Below, one piece after another: positions 24,866-36,225 of a stretch of 64,000 nt of DNA (position 1 is its first letter; each line of letters begins with the position of its first letter). A program made the translations under genes and the position numbers. The notes beneath the pieces are model-generated. The model saw only the letters and a list, made by a program, of their open reading frames with translations, did no database searches and was not told where the DNA came from. The DNA is from Azolla caroliniana (taxonomy: Eukaryota; Polypodiophyta). Where the stretch lies: contig JBHGNT010000002.1 of NCBI GenBank assembly GCA_043228905.1, positions 10,354,001 through 10,418,000 of the forward strand, given 5' to 3'.

Positions 24866-25725
24866 TGTCGTGATGTTTTCAACACATAGTGTGAAACCAC
24901 CATCGAAAGAGAAAAAAGTAGTAGTAAACTAATATTGTGAAGTCAACTTTTGTAACAAAAGATGAAAAGATAGAAACGTAGAAACGGTTTTTCAAAAGTA
25001 GAGAAAAAAATGGGAAAAGAAAAGCTAGGCGTGGATATGAGGAGCAAGGTATAGTAAGAAGCTCGTAATTGCCTCGTCCGATGTTCAAATTAGAAATGGA
25101 AAGATATATGAGAAAGATAACATCAAGAGCTTTCTAAGAATATCTTGAATGTCTAATTTGGGCTTACAAAAGAGAAATAGTGATAGAAATAAAACTCGAC
25201 TCATATAACAAAACGTTTTTTAGAAGAAAAAAAAAAGCAAGCCATAGAAAACCATAAATAAGAGCTATTCTTAAGAAGAGGGGAGATGGATGGGGATTTG
25301 AAGAAGAAAAGATTTATGTTTCCTCTCTCATACTCCTATACCCTAAAAGGGAATTAGAATCATCCCTTGAGTAATAAAAAGCTTTTCGTGTTTCCTCTCT
25401 TATTCTCTCATTCTCTCATACTTTAACAATTTTGTTTATGTATAACTAAAATTAAGTGGTGTTCATACTCTCTTACTCTAATCGTTCTTACTCATAAGCA
25501 TAATTAAGTATTATTCGATCTCACATAATCTCTTACTTGAAGATTTTCTTATGCATAAATATAATTAAGTATGATTTGATCTCTCATACTATCTTACTCT
25601 TATTCGAGGGAAATATCTCGTTTTAAAACTTAAAGTGCGTAAATCATTTAGCCCTAAATCCTTCCAGTCCAGAACCCCAGCGGTTCCACCTCACGATCCG
25701 CACTAGCTGGCGGATTTTCACGACA
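24866..25725 (+). mobile_element. Solo LTR of a gypsy family related to G, TSD ccgg
   Basis: 860 bp bounded by perfect 7-bp inverted ends TGTCGTG...CACGACA. The flanks are ccgg at 24862-24865 and 25726-25729. Removing the insert and one ccgg gives the uninterrupted gag frame of F (…KDL-stop-LPVQYGK). Its start (TGTCGTGATGTTTTC) resembles the start of the G LTR (TGTCGTGAAGATTTTC), and its end region (aaatccttccagtc, ggattttcacgaca) resembles the end of the G LTR. No coding sequence or second LTR is present, so it is the product of LTR-LTR recombination. It is longer than the G LTRs (646-667 bp), so it belongs to a distinct family. Confidence 0.85.
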
Positions 25726-25847
25726 CCGGCAACTATAGATCTTTACACACGAGCATATCCTGCATCTTTGACCTCCACTTTGAATAGTTGGAGCCGGTTA
25801 ACTGGAACATTCCACCAAAATGTCCATCCATCTCTTTGATACTAGTT

Positions 25848-27057
25848 TGTGAGGATACTACCAGCCACAACTGGTTGATACTCGTGCGTATGCGGGTGGA
25901 AAGATAAAAAATGTCAGAAAAACAGAAGACACTTAGAGACAAGTATTTTACGTGGAAAACCCCTAAAGGGAAAAACCACGGGAGTCCTCAAACTCTGAAC
26001 TATATCACTATATGAGTAAGGTATACAATAAGAAACTTCAAGGCAACAACCTTGAGTTCTTCTTAGTCAGCTCGACGGTTACAAGGGAGTCTCTCTCTCT
26101 CTCTCTCTCTTGCATAAAAGCAAAATTTTGTGTTCCGGTTGGATGCAAGATATAGAAAAATGGTTTGGTAGATGGGATGCAAGACACTTGCTTCATGATG
26201 CATCACTAGATTCCTTAGTAAATGAGGCCTTTTTGCAATGCCAATGTATCATGATATGGGACAAATGTGGAGGCTCACACTTCACACATTATACTACACA
26301 TGTTGCACCTAACTACAAAACCATATTCTTCGCGGAACGAGGAAACCGTAGAGCCCATCCCGTTATCTGCCATTCAAACCATTGCTTCCATGTGACTTAG
26401 CTCACATGCATTGTGATGTGAGACGAGGCATTAGGGCACAAGTGATGAGAGTTGTTGGCTATGCCCACTTTTCCCTAAACAAGTTCGAGAGTTTGAGTAT
26501 CAGACTTTGATACAATGCTCTGCCTTTGATCATATTCGATCATGCTTTCCACATCTCTTCAACTGAGCCCAATCCTTGCACGAATTTCTCTCACAACCAC
26601 AATGTGCACTCTTGATTGCAACATTCATTGGTAAAGTTCTTGAACATCGAGAGTCACTACTCACTTTCACATGTATCACGTGAAATGTAATATTTTTGGT
26701 CTCATAGGTCATATTGTACCTTCGAAGACGATAATATAATCTATCTATATATCTATCTATCTTACGCTCTCTTAGTTACAAAGGCAAAAACCAACAATAA
26801 CTTTACACAATGACTCTATTTACTCATGCAAAATGATTTGCCCTAGTTGTATTTATACTAATACATCTTTTTGGGCTATTTACAATTATGGCTTGAAGAG
26901 GCGCGATTAAACCTATTTACAAATTTGGCCTTTTCCGAATGCCTCTCCAGATCCTATCCGGATTTGGATGCGGTCTCGCTTCTTCATCTTGTTGATTCCT
27001 TGAACTCTAGTCCGGCTCATGCCCTCCTTCCCATCCAAAGGGATCTGTTTCCTAACA
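25848..27057 (-). repeat. 5' LTR of element F, with extra internal sequence
   Basis: Both ends align with the 607-661 bp D LTR: the start (TGTTAGGAAACAGATCC, GGATGGGAAGGAG) and the end (CCGTGGTTTTTCCC, GGGGTTTTCCACGTAAA). It is about 1.2 kb long, with roughly 600-700 bp of unmatched sequence (about 26115-26790). This is probably a later insertion whose borders I could not define. Confidence 0.7.
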
Positions 27058-27567
27058 GTGTTGAGCCGAGTCAGGGTGAGGACTGTGTGTCGGGCGAAAC
27101 AAAGCTGGCAGTGGTGGTGCGGACAACGGATGGGCCAACTCAAAATGTTCAGACAAAGTTCCAACCGGTTGAAGAAGCTCAAGAGAGGAGCGAATAGACA
27201 ATAGAAAAGCAGAAGGGAAGTCAGCTAGCAATTGTGCCGACAACAATGGTGTACGAGGGGGAAACCACAATCAATACCTCCATTATACAGATAAACAGAG
27301 AAGAGTTCTATGAAGGTCAGGCATCACAAGCATAAGAGGAAGCAATGCTCTAGTATCCGGACATCCTAGCACCCACCCATGAATTCGCGACAATAAAATG
27401 GCTAGGATTTTAGACGACATTGGTAGCCTCCCGGATGATAATAGAAAGTGAGGAAAGGGAGATGATTCAGAAAGCCATCATGCCGAAGCAAAAAGTTAGA
27501 CACGGCCTTAGTTGAAATGTCAAAGGAATTTTCTATCGTACGACGAGCAACAAAGGATATGGCTGAA
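27058..27567 (+). pseudogene. Host sequence H, left segment, unknown decayed coding region
   Basis: Plus-strand frames read Glu/Gln/Lys-rich peptide (for example TKFQPVEEAQERSE, then IMPKQKVRHGLS and VKGIFYRTTSNKGYG) broken by stops. They stop at the TSD of element B (27568-27572) and resume beyond it at 37093. I do not recognise the family. It may be the coding part of a larger decayed retroelement. Confidence 0.5.
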
Positions 27568-27572
27568 AGGAA

Positions 27573-27885
27573 TGCAAGAAAAGTTTAGAACATAATGGGC
27601 TGGATTGACAATAGAGAAAGAGAGAGAGTTTTGGAACAATGTAGAACAAGGTAAGATATTAGATTAAGACAGGTGTATTACAATGTAAGAACCTACAGTA
27701 ACAACTCTAGATATAGTATCACACACACCACTAAACAATACTTCATACATATATATACATAGAAGTAACGACTTCTTTGTAACTGTTGTTTTGTCTTTTT
27801 CTTATTATTCTTTGTAACTCATATTTTGTCTTTATCCTCATAACTAATGTTTTATCATTTGTGGTGTAAGCAGGTAATCTTAACA
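27573..27885 (-). repeat. 3' LTR of element B
   Basis: 313 bp. It lacks the ~10-bp segment (agccgttact) and one TA unit present in the 5' copy. Confidence 0.92.
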
Positions 27886-27913
27886 CCCCCCTCTTAGTTG
27901 TGACACCACCAAC

Positions 27914-30900
27914 TCATCTATTTGGATGAATACTTAATCCAATATGGTGGTAGCAACTCCAATGTTTTGCGTTGGGTACTGGCTTGGTAAGAAAATCAGC
28001 CCACATAGCTTGTGTTGAAGTATGTCCAATAGAAAGGTTAGATTCTTCAAGAAGTTCTGAGATGAAGTGATGCCGTGTGCGGATATGCTTGTTTTGCTCT
28101 GTGATCTTGGGATCCTTAGTGATTTTGATGCAAGATTGGTTGTCACACCATAACTTGAATTCAAAGATTTTGAGGATGGCAACTTTATCAATGATGGACT
28201 TCAACCATAATCCTTAGTAGTGAGAGTAGCTACTATGTATTCTGCTTCAGTGGAAGAGAGGGCGACGATAGCTTGTTTCTTTGCTCGCCATGAAATGGCA
28301 CCACCTGCAAATAGGAATACATAGCCGGAGGTGGATCGAGAGGTATCCCTGTCACCCCCCCAATCTACATCCGTCCAACCATGTAGTGGTGTAGATAGCC
28401 AAGCTTGGATATTTGAATGTTGGGTTTTAGAGTATGATGTGTAAGTAAGTGTCATATCCCTTGTGTACTTCAGATACTGTAATACTCTTTTAAGCGCTTT
28501 CCAATGGTTAACTCCTGGATTTTCCATGAATCTTGATAGGTATCTAGTGGCAAAAGATAAGTTGGGTCAGGTGCAGTTGACGAGGTATTGAATGCTCCCC
28601 AACACTTGGCGATACGGGATATTCTTCATAAAGCAAGTTTATTTAGTTGTATGTGGTGAATATTCGGATGATAATTTGCATGGTACTGTGACGGGAGTGG
28701 AGATTGGAGAACACTCAAACATATCAAACTTGGTTAGTATATTATCAACAAAGTTTTCTTGTGATAGGGAGAGTGTACCTAGAGTTTGATTCCTTTTTAC
28801 ATGAATCCCAAGAAAATGTTCTAGTGGCCCAAATGTTTGATAGGGAATTGTTGTCATAACTTTGCAATAAATTCCACCACCAAGTCTTCCGATGTCCCAA
28901 CAATAGTTAAATCCTCCACATAGACTCCCAAGGGTAAGAATTCTGTTTTTGTTTTCCAAATATATAGATTAGGTTCCGATAGAAGTTGTGGAAATTTGAT
29001 TGATAAGAGGAACCTATGAAACTTGGCATACCATTGTCTAGGGGATTGTTTTAGACCATATAGAGGTTTATTAAGTTTACACACATAATTAGGGTCTATA
29101 TAATTATCTAACATTTGGGGTTGTTCCATATATATATCTTCTTCTAAATCACCATGTGAAAACGCTATTTCAACATCAACATGGTGAAGTTCAAGATTTA
29201 AATATGCCTGTAATGGCAAGAATCAATCGAAGTGCAGTGATTTTTAGAGTGGGTGAAAAAGTTTCATGGTAGTCCACACTTGGTATTTGTGAGAATCCTC
29301 AAGCTACTAATCTTGCTTTGAACCTCACGGGAGTACCTAGGGCATCATATTTCTTCGTAAAAAACCACTTACAAGTGATGACATTGGAGTGACAAGGCCA
29401 CGGTACTAATGTCCATGTGTGATTCTTTTGGAGTGCTGAGAATTCAGATTTAATAGCCGCAACCCAATTTTCTTTTTCTTTACTTTTTAATGCTTGCTTG
29501 AAGGTGAGAATTGGAGTTGTGTCGTAGTTGTCTCCTTCGATGATGGCTGCAAAGATGGATATGTTGGACTCTGTCTCTGTTACGAAGTGACATGTTGACT
29601 TTTCAAGAACCTCGTCCTTAGTTGCATCATAGATATCACTAAGTAACCTTACCTTAGTCTTTTTAGCCCTAATTTCTTTGTCTTTTAAGATTGTTTTGGA
29701 GAGGTTGTAGGTTTTTAGGCGGCCGAGATCCATATTCTCAGATCTGGAGCTTTGTTTTCTTGCAGTCATGGAGGATGCACAGGGTTGCATGTGGTTGCCA
29801 CTCGCATGCTCAGGTTCAAGGCTGTGAGTAATATATTGGGTAGTGGACTGATCGTTGCTTTCGAGGCTTCAGTCGTACACTTGTTCGCCTTCAGGGCTTT
29901 GAGCATCAGATTGGCGGACAAATTGACTACCAATTTTGGGATTTTGAGGATACTCTAAGGAGGTGTAGGGTTGTAGGTGACCTGAGCTTGTATGTTCAGA
30001 TTCACAATTTTGACATTCGGATGCTGAGGAAGAGGTGTTGGGTTGTTGGCGGCGCACTAGCACATCCTTGGGTTCGAGACTTCGAGTGGTTGATTTGGTG
30101 GCCCCAGGCTTGGTGGCGCTCTTGGCATCGGAGGTTCCCAACCCCTCATCTTGAGTGGTTAAGATCTGAGAATGAGGTAATTGGTTGAGTTTCTCTCCTT
30201 TGTTTTTTGTTGCATTAGTTGTTGGTGCACCATGATTGTTGTGTAGTTCGGTGTTGATGATGTTATAAACTTCGGAGAATTCGATTCTCTGTGTGCTTTC
30301 CTCTATTATTATGTTGTAGAGGCCCGAACTTGTGTATGTAAGATGCATTAGATTGTGTTGATGGTAGTGGGTTCGTAGAAGAGGATGTTGTAATTTGATT
30401 GTCACCAGCAGTCATGTGTTCATTTGGTGAGTTTTCTGATGTTATCCTATCATTTTCAGATTCCATTGCTGTTGCTTTAGGAAGTCTTAACTTTGTGATT
30501 TCCTTGGTAAGGTGTCCACTCCTGGTTTCTTTAATTACATATGATGACCTAGAAAAAAGACTCTTCTCATCAAACTCCACAGAACGACTAAAAATTATTT
30601 TACATGTATCCGGAAGGTAAATTTTGTATGCTTTTACTCCATATGGCTCCCATATCCAATAAGTTTTCCTTTGATGCATCGATCCTCAAGTTTTGTCCTC
30701 TTCGCAGGTTGTATGTATGCAAATGTGGTTGCTCCAAATACTCGAAGATGTGATATCTTAGGTGGGTACCCATACCACATGGTGTATGGCACTTGTCCTT
30801 CTATACCTTGGTGAGGAGTTCTATTTTGTAAGTAACAAGCTGTGGCTACTGCTTCTTCCCAGAATCTCGAGGCCATTCCACTCGTCTTCAACATACTCCT

Positions 30901-31137
30901 AGCTGCATTTAATAAGGTGCGATTCTTTCTCTCGGCTATCCCATTTTGTTGAGGTGTGTAGACAATTGACTTTTGATGAAATATACCATTTTTTTCGTTA
31001 AAGGCCGCCCACTCTTGTGAAACAAACTCCCCACCATTGTCACTTCTTATTGCTTTAACTTTAAGTTGTGTTTGATTTTCAACAAAGCTCTTATATGCAC
31101 AAAATGCTTTGAATGCATTTCCCTTTTGTTTAAGAAA
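27914..31137 (-). pseudogene. Copia integrase C-part, reverse transcriptase and RNase H of element B
   Basis: In element order: integrase core remainder (IRSDNGGEFVSQEW, then YTPQQNGIAERKNRTLLN), the FGATTFAY region, a linker, reverse transcriptase (WTLVPWPCHSNVITCKWFF, HHVDVEIAFSHGDLEEDIYM, LYGLKQSPRQWY), the catalytic box reading YVED instead of YVDD near 28920, and RNase H (HGWTDVDWGGDRDTSRST, ALSSTEAEY, WCDNQSCIKI). At least five frames are needed. The D-to-E change in the catalytic pair and the stops make it inactive. The integrase start lies on the far side of element C. Confidence 0.87.
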
Positions 31138-31142
31138 GTTAA

Positions 31143-31598
31143 TGTGAAATGTTACGTGCGGAAGTTATATGAAACACAGAATACCGACAGGGAAGAACAG
31201 GTTTAATGGAGAGCTTAAGACACAATGTACACACGGGAGAGACAGAGAGGGAATAACACAAAGAAAAAACTAAATTCAAATAATGTGTAAAACTTTGTAC
31301 AGAGGATGTGCTCAGAGAGCACTTTTATACAAGTCCATACGGACTGACAGAAGTACTACCACGTACTTCAATGCTCATAACTGAGCTCCTACATTGACTC
31401 CCAAATATATTCCCTCGCGGAATATCTGTTCAACAGCCTCCCGGTTTTCGCATCGGTCCGGCCTCTTGTTGCGTACCGGTTTGCGCACCAGTTTATGCAC
31501 CGGTTTACGCACTAATCCGGCTGAACCGATCGGTCCAAACCGATCCTGTTCTCAGCTTGCACAGCCAATCTGGCCAATGTTGAACTTGTATCTCAACA
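31143..31598 (-). repeat. 3' LTR of element C
   Basis: Contains repeated CCGGTTT(A/G)CGCACC-like phrases also present in the 5' copy. It ends directly at the polypurine tract. Confidence 0.92.
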
Positions 31599-31694
31599 CT
31601 CCCCCTCAAGCTCAACTTGAGGCTCTTCCAGTCCTTCACTTCGGTTTCTCTTGACTTCACACCTCTCTTGCGCTCCTCGACCCTTACGATCGGC

Positions 31695-33002
31695 TTATCT
31701 GTTCGTACGGCCTTTTCCAACTCCCTTGATGTCATGATGTTGGCGCCTCTGTTGCTGCCCTTTCTTCCACTTGGCCTTCAGTTGATTCGGCGTCTCCGAA
31801 TCAAACATCCGGGCTGAATCGGCTGCCTCCGATTCGTCTCTGCTTTTGTCCGAATTGGCTATCTCCAATTTGTCCTCAATCTTGGCCTTCTCACTCTTGT
31901 TGGCTTCATCTCCCCCATACTTGGCTGGCTCCGGCTCTTTCTTTCGGCTGCTTGTCTCTTGTCTGATTCCGGACTCTTCCGTGGATCCGCCTTCGGCTTC
32001 TTCAGCCGACACTAAACCGAATTCATCATCCGATTTGGTGTCGCGGTCACTTCCGCTCCTTTCGTGCTCCTTTTCGTGGTCTTGCGGGACTTTTCTCCCC
32101 CTCAAGTTTGGCACGTCGAGGTGTCGCAACCCAAGCGCACCCGAGAATTGCCACAACTTGTCTAGACCAAGGGGCTTGGTGAAGATGTCAGCGTGCTGCC
32201 GAGCCGTCAAAACATACTGAAGTTTGACTTCACCAGAGAGGACACGCTCGCGGACAAAGTGGTAGTGCACCTTAATGTGCTTAGTTCGGGCGTGGAAGAT
32301 GGGGTTCTTCGCTAGTTGGATGCTGTTGAGGTTGTTGCAGTAGATCGTCGTCAGATCAGACACTTCCACTTGCAGATCCTTAAGTAGCCGCTTCAGCCAT
32401 ATGGCTTCGCATGTTGTGACAACCGCTCCTCGATACTCGGCCTCTGTGCTCGACAGTGAAATTGTCAGCTGCTTCTTGCTACTCCAAGCGATCGCGGTGC
32501 TCCCAAGGGAGAACGCAAATCCGGATGTGGATCGGTGACCGCCAACGTTCGTTCCGGAGTGAAATCCGGGGGGTTGTACCATGTACACTTGTTCCTCAAG
32601 CTCGCCTTACAGGAACACATTCTTTACATCCATATGATGTAAGTGCCACCCCTTTGCCGTAGCTACCACAAGCAAAACACAGATGGTCGTCATCTTTGCG
32701 ACTAGCGCAAACGTCTCATCGTAATCGATGCCGTGTTGCTGTGCGTAGCCTTTTGCTACTAACTGGGCCTTGTATCGGTTGACTGAGCCATTGGTGTTGT
32801 ACTTGACCTTGTACAACGACCTGCATCCAATCGGCTTTACACCCTTGGGGGCGTCAACTAGGTCCCTGGTTTCATTCTCCGCAAGTGCGTTCATCTCTTC
32901 CTCCATGGCGGCACGCCAATTTGTGTCCTTTGCCACTTCTACGTAGCTCTTTGGCTCACGCACTTCCACTACACGTGTCATGTCCGCATAGTGATGCGTC
33001 AT
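31695..33002 (-). pseudogene. Truncated reverse transcriptase, RNase H and charged tail of element C
   Basis: The reverse transcriptase begins at about 33002 (WRAAMEEEMNALAENETRDL, then AQLVAKGYAQQHGIDYDETF, HHMDVKNVFL). It then jumps from [13 protein letters not shown] directly to RNase H (HRSTSGFAFSLGSTAIAW, SLSSTEAEYRGA, HARTKHIKVHYHFVRER). The LKQAPRAW and YVDD region is absent. After the usual RNase H end (DVPNLRG) the frame runs on for about 140 residues rich in Glu, Lys, Ser and Asp before its stop at 31695. Confidence 0.85.
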
Positions 33003-33436
33003 GTAGTTGTTGTATCTGAACCAGACAACAGGGTTCTTCTGGCGGGTAGATCTGCGTAATTGCTCATTAGCCGATGTTGAGGTCGTTCTGGCCGACGTGG
33101 GCTTCGTTCTTGAAGGACGGTCTTCGCTCTTCTCAGAGTCCTATTTGCGTCAATCCAACTCGTCCCTATCCGTGCTGTACTTCGGTATCTTTCTCTTTCC
33201 CTTTTCTTTGCGCGTAAGCCATCTCTTCCGCTTCCTGCACGGGGAATGCACAACTGAGTCTCCACTACTCACCGACTCTTTATCTGACTGGTCAAACCGA
33301 CTCAGTCGCTCATTCGGTCCACTTAGCCGAAATGAGATCGGACTCTCTTCAAGAGTCCCGACTTCGCGTTCATCAAGAGGCATCTCAGCCTCGCTGAGCT
33401 CATCTTCCGAACTCGGATTGGAGTTGAGGTCTGGAG

Positions 33437-34740
33437 TCATAGGCAATACCAAGACGTAGACTCATTGAACACAACATTGTGACTTACGCGAGCTTGTTTG
33501 GTTCGGGGGTTATAACACTTATAACCCTTCTGTTCGTCCGAGTAGCCGACCAAGATACACTTCTCAGCTTTCGCGTCCAGCTTCCTCCGATTCTCCTTCG
33601 GCACATGCACATACGCGATGCTACCGAAAACCCTCAAGTGTCGTAGATTCGGCTTCCTTCCGAAATACAGCTCATGTGCTGACACTTTTTCTCTGATCCG
33701 ATTCTGGATGTAGACCGTGGTTCAGACCGCTTCGGCCCAATAGAACTTGGGCATGCTCTTTTCTTCCAGCATTGCCCGCGCTACTTCCACAACCGACCGA
33801 TTCTTCCTTTTGGCCACGCCATTTTGCTCTGGTGTATACCTGCATCTGAATTCGTGCCGAATTCCCATTTGTTGTAGATAATTGTTGAATTGGCCGGAAA
33901 AGTACTCTTTTCCGCCATCCGATCGCAGGCACTTGATCTTCCTCCCTGTTTCTCTTTCGACAAGATTTTTGAGGTTCTGGAAACAATCGAAGACTTCACT
34001 CTTCTTTTTGATGAGGTACATCCATGTGTGCCGGGTGTAGTCGTCGATGAAGGAGACGAAATATCGACTCCTGCCAAGGCTCACGTTCTGTGCCGGTCCC
34101 CATATATCTAAATGTATCAAGTCAAGCTTATTTCGGCTCCGATTACGCTCGTTTGGGAAAGGAAGTCGGTGTTGCTTCCCTAGCTGGTAGGCTTCACAAA
34201 TTTGGGCCTTTCGACCACTGAATTTCGGCAATCCGAACACAACTTGTTTTGATTGCAAGTCTTGAAGCCTTTGGTAGTTGACGTGGCCTATCTACTTATA
34301 CCACAAGTCGATATCCGACTCGACTTTTTGTCCTTTTGTGAACATGGCGGTGCCTACGTCATTAGCGTTGAGGATGAGCATCCTCCCATCTTTGCGCCCT
34401 TGCGCAATAACTTGGTCTTCTTCCTCAATGAAGCACCCGAGATGCATGAACCGGACTTGCATCCCCTAGTCGACGATCTGTCCGACCGACACCAGATTCT
34501 TCGTAATTGTCGGGACGTGTAACATGTTCATTAGCTTCCCTTTTTGCCCGACGTGGCTGAGGGGAACTTCACCAACATGTACGATCGGATGCGGAGTGTC
34601 GTCTCCTGTTGCGACTACTCCTGATTGTTCCGGTTTTTCTAGATATGAGAACCACTCTTTATGGTTCGTCATATGGTTTGACACTCCAGAGTTAACGTAC
34701 CACACTTCGTCCGATTTCTGGGCGGTCTTCTTCATCGAGT
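33437..34740 (-). pseudogene. Copia protease and integrase of element C
   Basis: Protease: WYVNSGVSNHMTNH, where the family has D-S-G, so the catalytic Asp is Asn. Then gag-pre-integrase (ICEAYQLGKQHRLPFPNER) and the integrase core with its acidic triad regions: HLDIWGP and FIDDYTRHTWMY, LRSDGGKEYFSGQF, TPEQNGVAKRKN. It ends with the FGSIAYVHVPKENRRKLDAK region. A few stops and one frameshift interrupt it. Confidence 0.87.
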
Positions 34741-34756
34741 TCGCTTTTGTGTCTTG

Positions 34757-35711
34757 TCACAAAGGCTGCCCCCTTTTCAACTTTTTCGGATCCTTCGGCG
34801 TAGTGTGTCCGTTGCTCATTTCCTTGTTCGGTCGGTCCAGATCCGGATCCGGTTTTCTCCGAATCGGCGCGCTCCTTCTAGCAGTCGCTCTCCTTGTGGC
34901 CTTTCTTGCCACAATACTAGCATTCTGCGGTGTGTTTCCGTTGCCGGTTCTCGTCGCCTCGTCGTCTCCCCTTGCTTCCAGAGGGTTCGGAATTGTTGTC
35001 AGCATCACCACGATGCCTTCTTCCTTGCTCCCGTCGGCCGCCTCCATTGCGTGCCGACTCGCCTCGTTCACCATGACCACTGGGCCTATCTCCCTCCATG
35101 TACAACATCTTGCCGTCGGCTTGCGTACTCGTCGACGCACCCGCGTGATTCTCCTCTACAAAGAGCATTGACTACAAGTCAAAAAATGACAGCGTATTCT
35201 CCCTTGTACAAATAGCAGTTCGGAATACTCCGAACTTCGACGCCAATCCTCTAAGGCAGATCTGCACCATTTCGCCCTCCTCAATGTTCACATCGATGGA
35301 GGCGAGGGAGTCGCAGATATCCTTTATCTTGGAGGTGTAGTCAGCCACCGTCATGTCGTGTTGACACACATTGCTCAACTCCTGTCGGAGTTGAAGCTTC
35401 TTGGCTGTGGTGCTTGCGCCGAAAATCTTTTCCAGATTTCCCCAAGCATCCTTTGACGTTCTTGCATCCCGAATGTAGCTCAAGAGCTGTTCGCTCACAC
35501 AGGACGCGAAGCAGTAGAGAACTCTGCTCACTGACTGTTCCCAGGCCGGGAAGTCTCTGTGTGTCGATTTGGGTGCTACATCATTCGCTCCATTGACATA
35601 GCTCTAGTATCCATGTCTGAACAGGTACTGGTGCATCTTGTATGACCAAGATGCGTAGTTACTTCTGTCGAGCTTCTGAGTTGGAAGCGAACTAGCCATA
35701 CCTCTATCCAT
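34757..35711 (-). pseudogene. Copia gag of element C
   Basis: Starts at the ATG at 35711 (MDRGMASSLPTQKLDRSNY) just inside the primer-binding site. Continues through LLSYIRDARTSKDAWGNLEK, MTVADYTSKIKDICDSLASI and a Gly/Arg-rich tail to a zinc knuckle whose aromatic position is a TAG (C-stop-YCGKKGHKESDC). Stops at several former Trp codons disable it. Confidence 0.87.
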
Positions 35712-35778
35712 TTTTTCCTTTCTATGTTACGAGCTGAAGTCGGCTGCAGAGGTTCTCAACCCTCGCGCTCTGATACCA

Positions 35779-36220
35779 TGTGAAATGTTACGTGCGGAAG
35801 CTATATGAAACACAGAATACCGACAGGGAAAAACAGTTTTAATGGAGAGCTTAAGACACAATGTACACAGGAGAGACAGAGAGGGAATAACACACAAAAA
35901 AAGCTAAATTCAAATAATGTGTAAAACTCTATACATAGGATGTGCTCAGAGAGCACTTTTATACAAGTCCATATGGACTGACAGAAGTACTGACATGTAC
36001 TTCAATGCTCATAACTGAGCTGCTACACTAACTCCCAAATATATTCCGTCACGGAATATCTGTTAAACAGCCTCCCAGTTTCTGCACCGATCAGGCCTCT
36101 TGTTGTGTACCGGTTTGCGCACCGGTTTACGCATTGATCCGGCTGAACCGATCAGTCCAAACCGATCCGGTTCTCGGCTTGCACAGTCGATCCGGCCAAT
36201 GTTGAGCTTGTATGTCAACA
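35779..36220 (-). repeat. 5' LTR of element C
   Basis: 442 bp. It is 14 bp shorter than the 3' copy and differs at scattered sites, so C is older than D. Confidence 0.92.
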
Positions 36221-36225
36221 GTTAA

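Larger units (their letters stand above)
21000..25831 (-). pseudogene. Copia gag of element F, three fragments
   Basis: Fragments: about 25831-25730 (start MDGHFGGMFQLTGSNY, Trp-rich gag N-terminus), 24861-24761 (IDASTWEVMHLKVAAYIR) and 21348 to about 21,000 (SVFRKTVTLRYHDGSSMAEH, LLLLGSLLDSWETLVVTLGN). The order is the same as in gag of element D. In-frame stops replace Trp (K-D-L-stop-L-P-V where D has W) and interrupt fragments 2 and 3. Gag forms the particle that packages element RNA; this copy cannot. Confidence 0.82.
21000..27057 (-). mobile_element. Copia element F, old truncated remnant, host of A and a solo LTR
   Basis: On the minus strand: an LTR starting TGTTAGGAAACAG (at 27057) and ending about 25848, a degenerate primer-binding site (TAGTATCAAAGAG), then a gag start at 25831. 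The gag is interrupted by a solo LTR and by element A, and stops being recognisable at about 21,000. No pol and no second LTR were found, so the element is truncated on its 3' side. LTR start, LTR body (phrases such as TGTAAATAGCC and AGTATAAATA) and gag all resemble element D, so F is an older relative of D. The left edge is approximate. Confidence 0.75.
31143..36220 (-). mobile_element. Copia element C inside element B, TSD gttaa
   Basis: LTRs at 31143-31598 (456 bp) and 35779-36220 (442 bp) read TGTTGACATACAAG or TGTTGAGATACAAG at the start and end TTCACA on the minus strand. TSD gttaa at 31138-31142 and 36221-36225. Primer-binding site TGGTATCAGAGCGC (revcomp 35765-35778) and polypurine tract GCTTGAGGGGGAG (revcomp 31599-31611) are in place. 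Excision in silico rejoins the integrase of B (TFIDNTSQFTMVN to FLKQKG). The catalytic half of the reverse transcriptase is deleted, so C is non-autonomous. Confidence 0.94.

Noticed and set aside
24885-25738. Alternative TSD (catag/tatag) for the solo-LTR insertion
   Set aside because: It needs a mismatch and non-canonical ends; the ccgg TSD with TGTCGTG/CACGACA ends restores the gag frame exactly.
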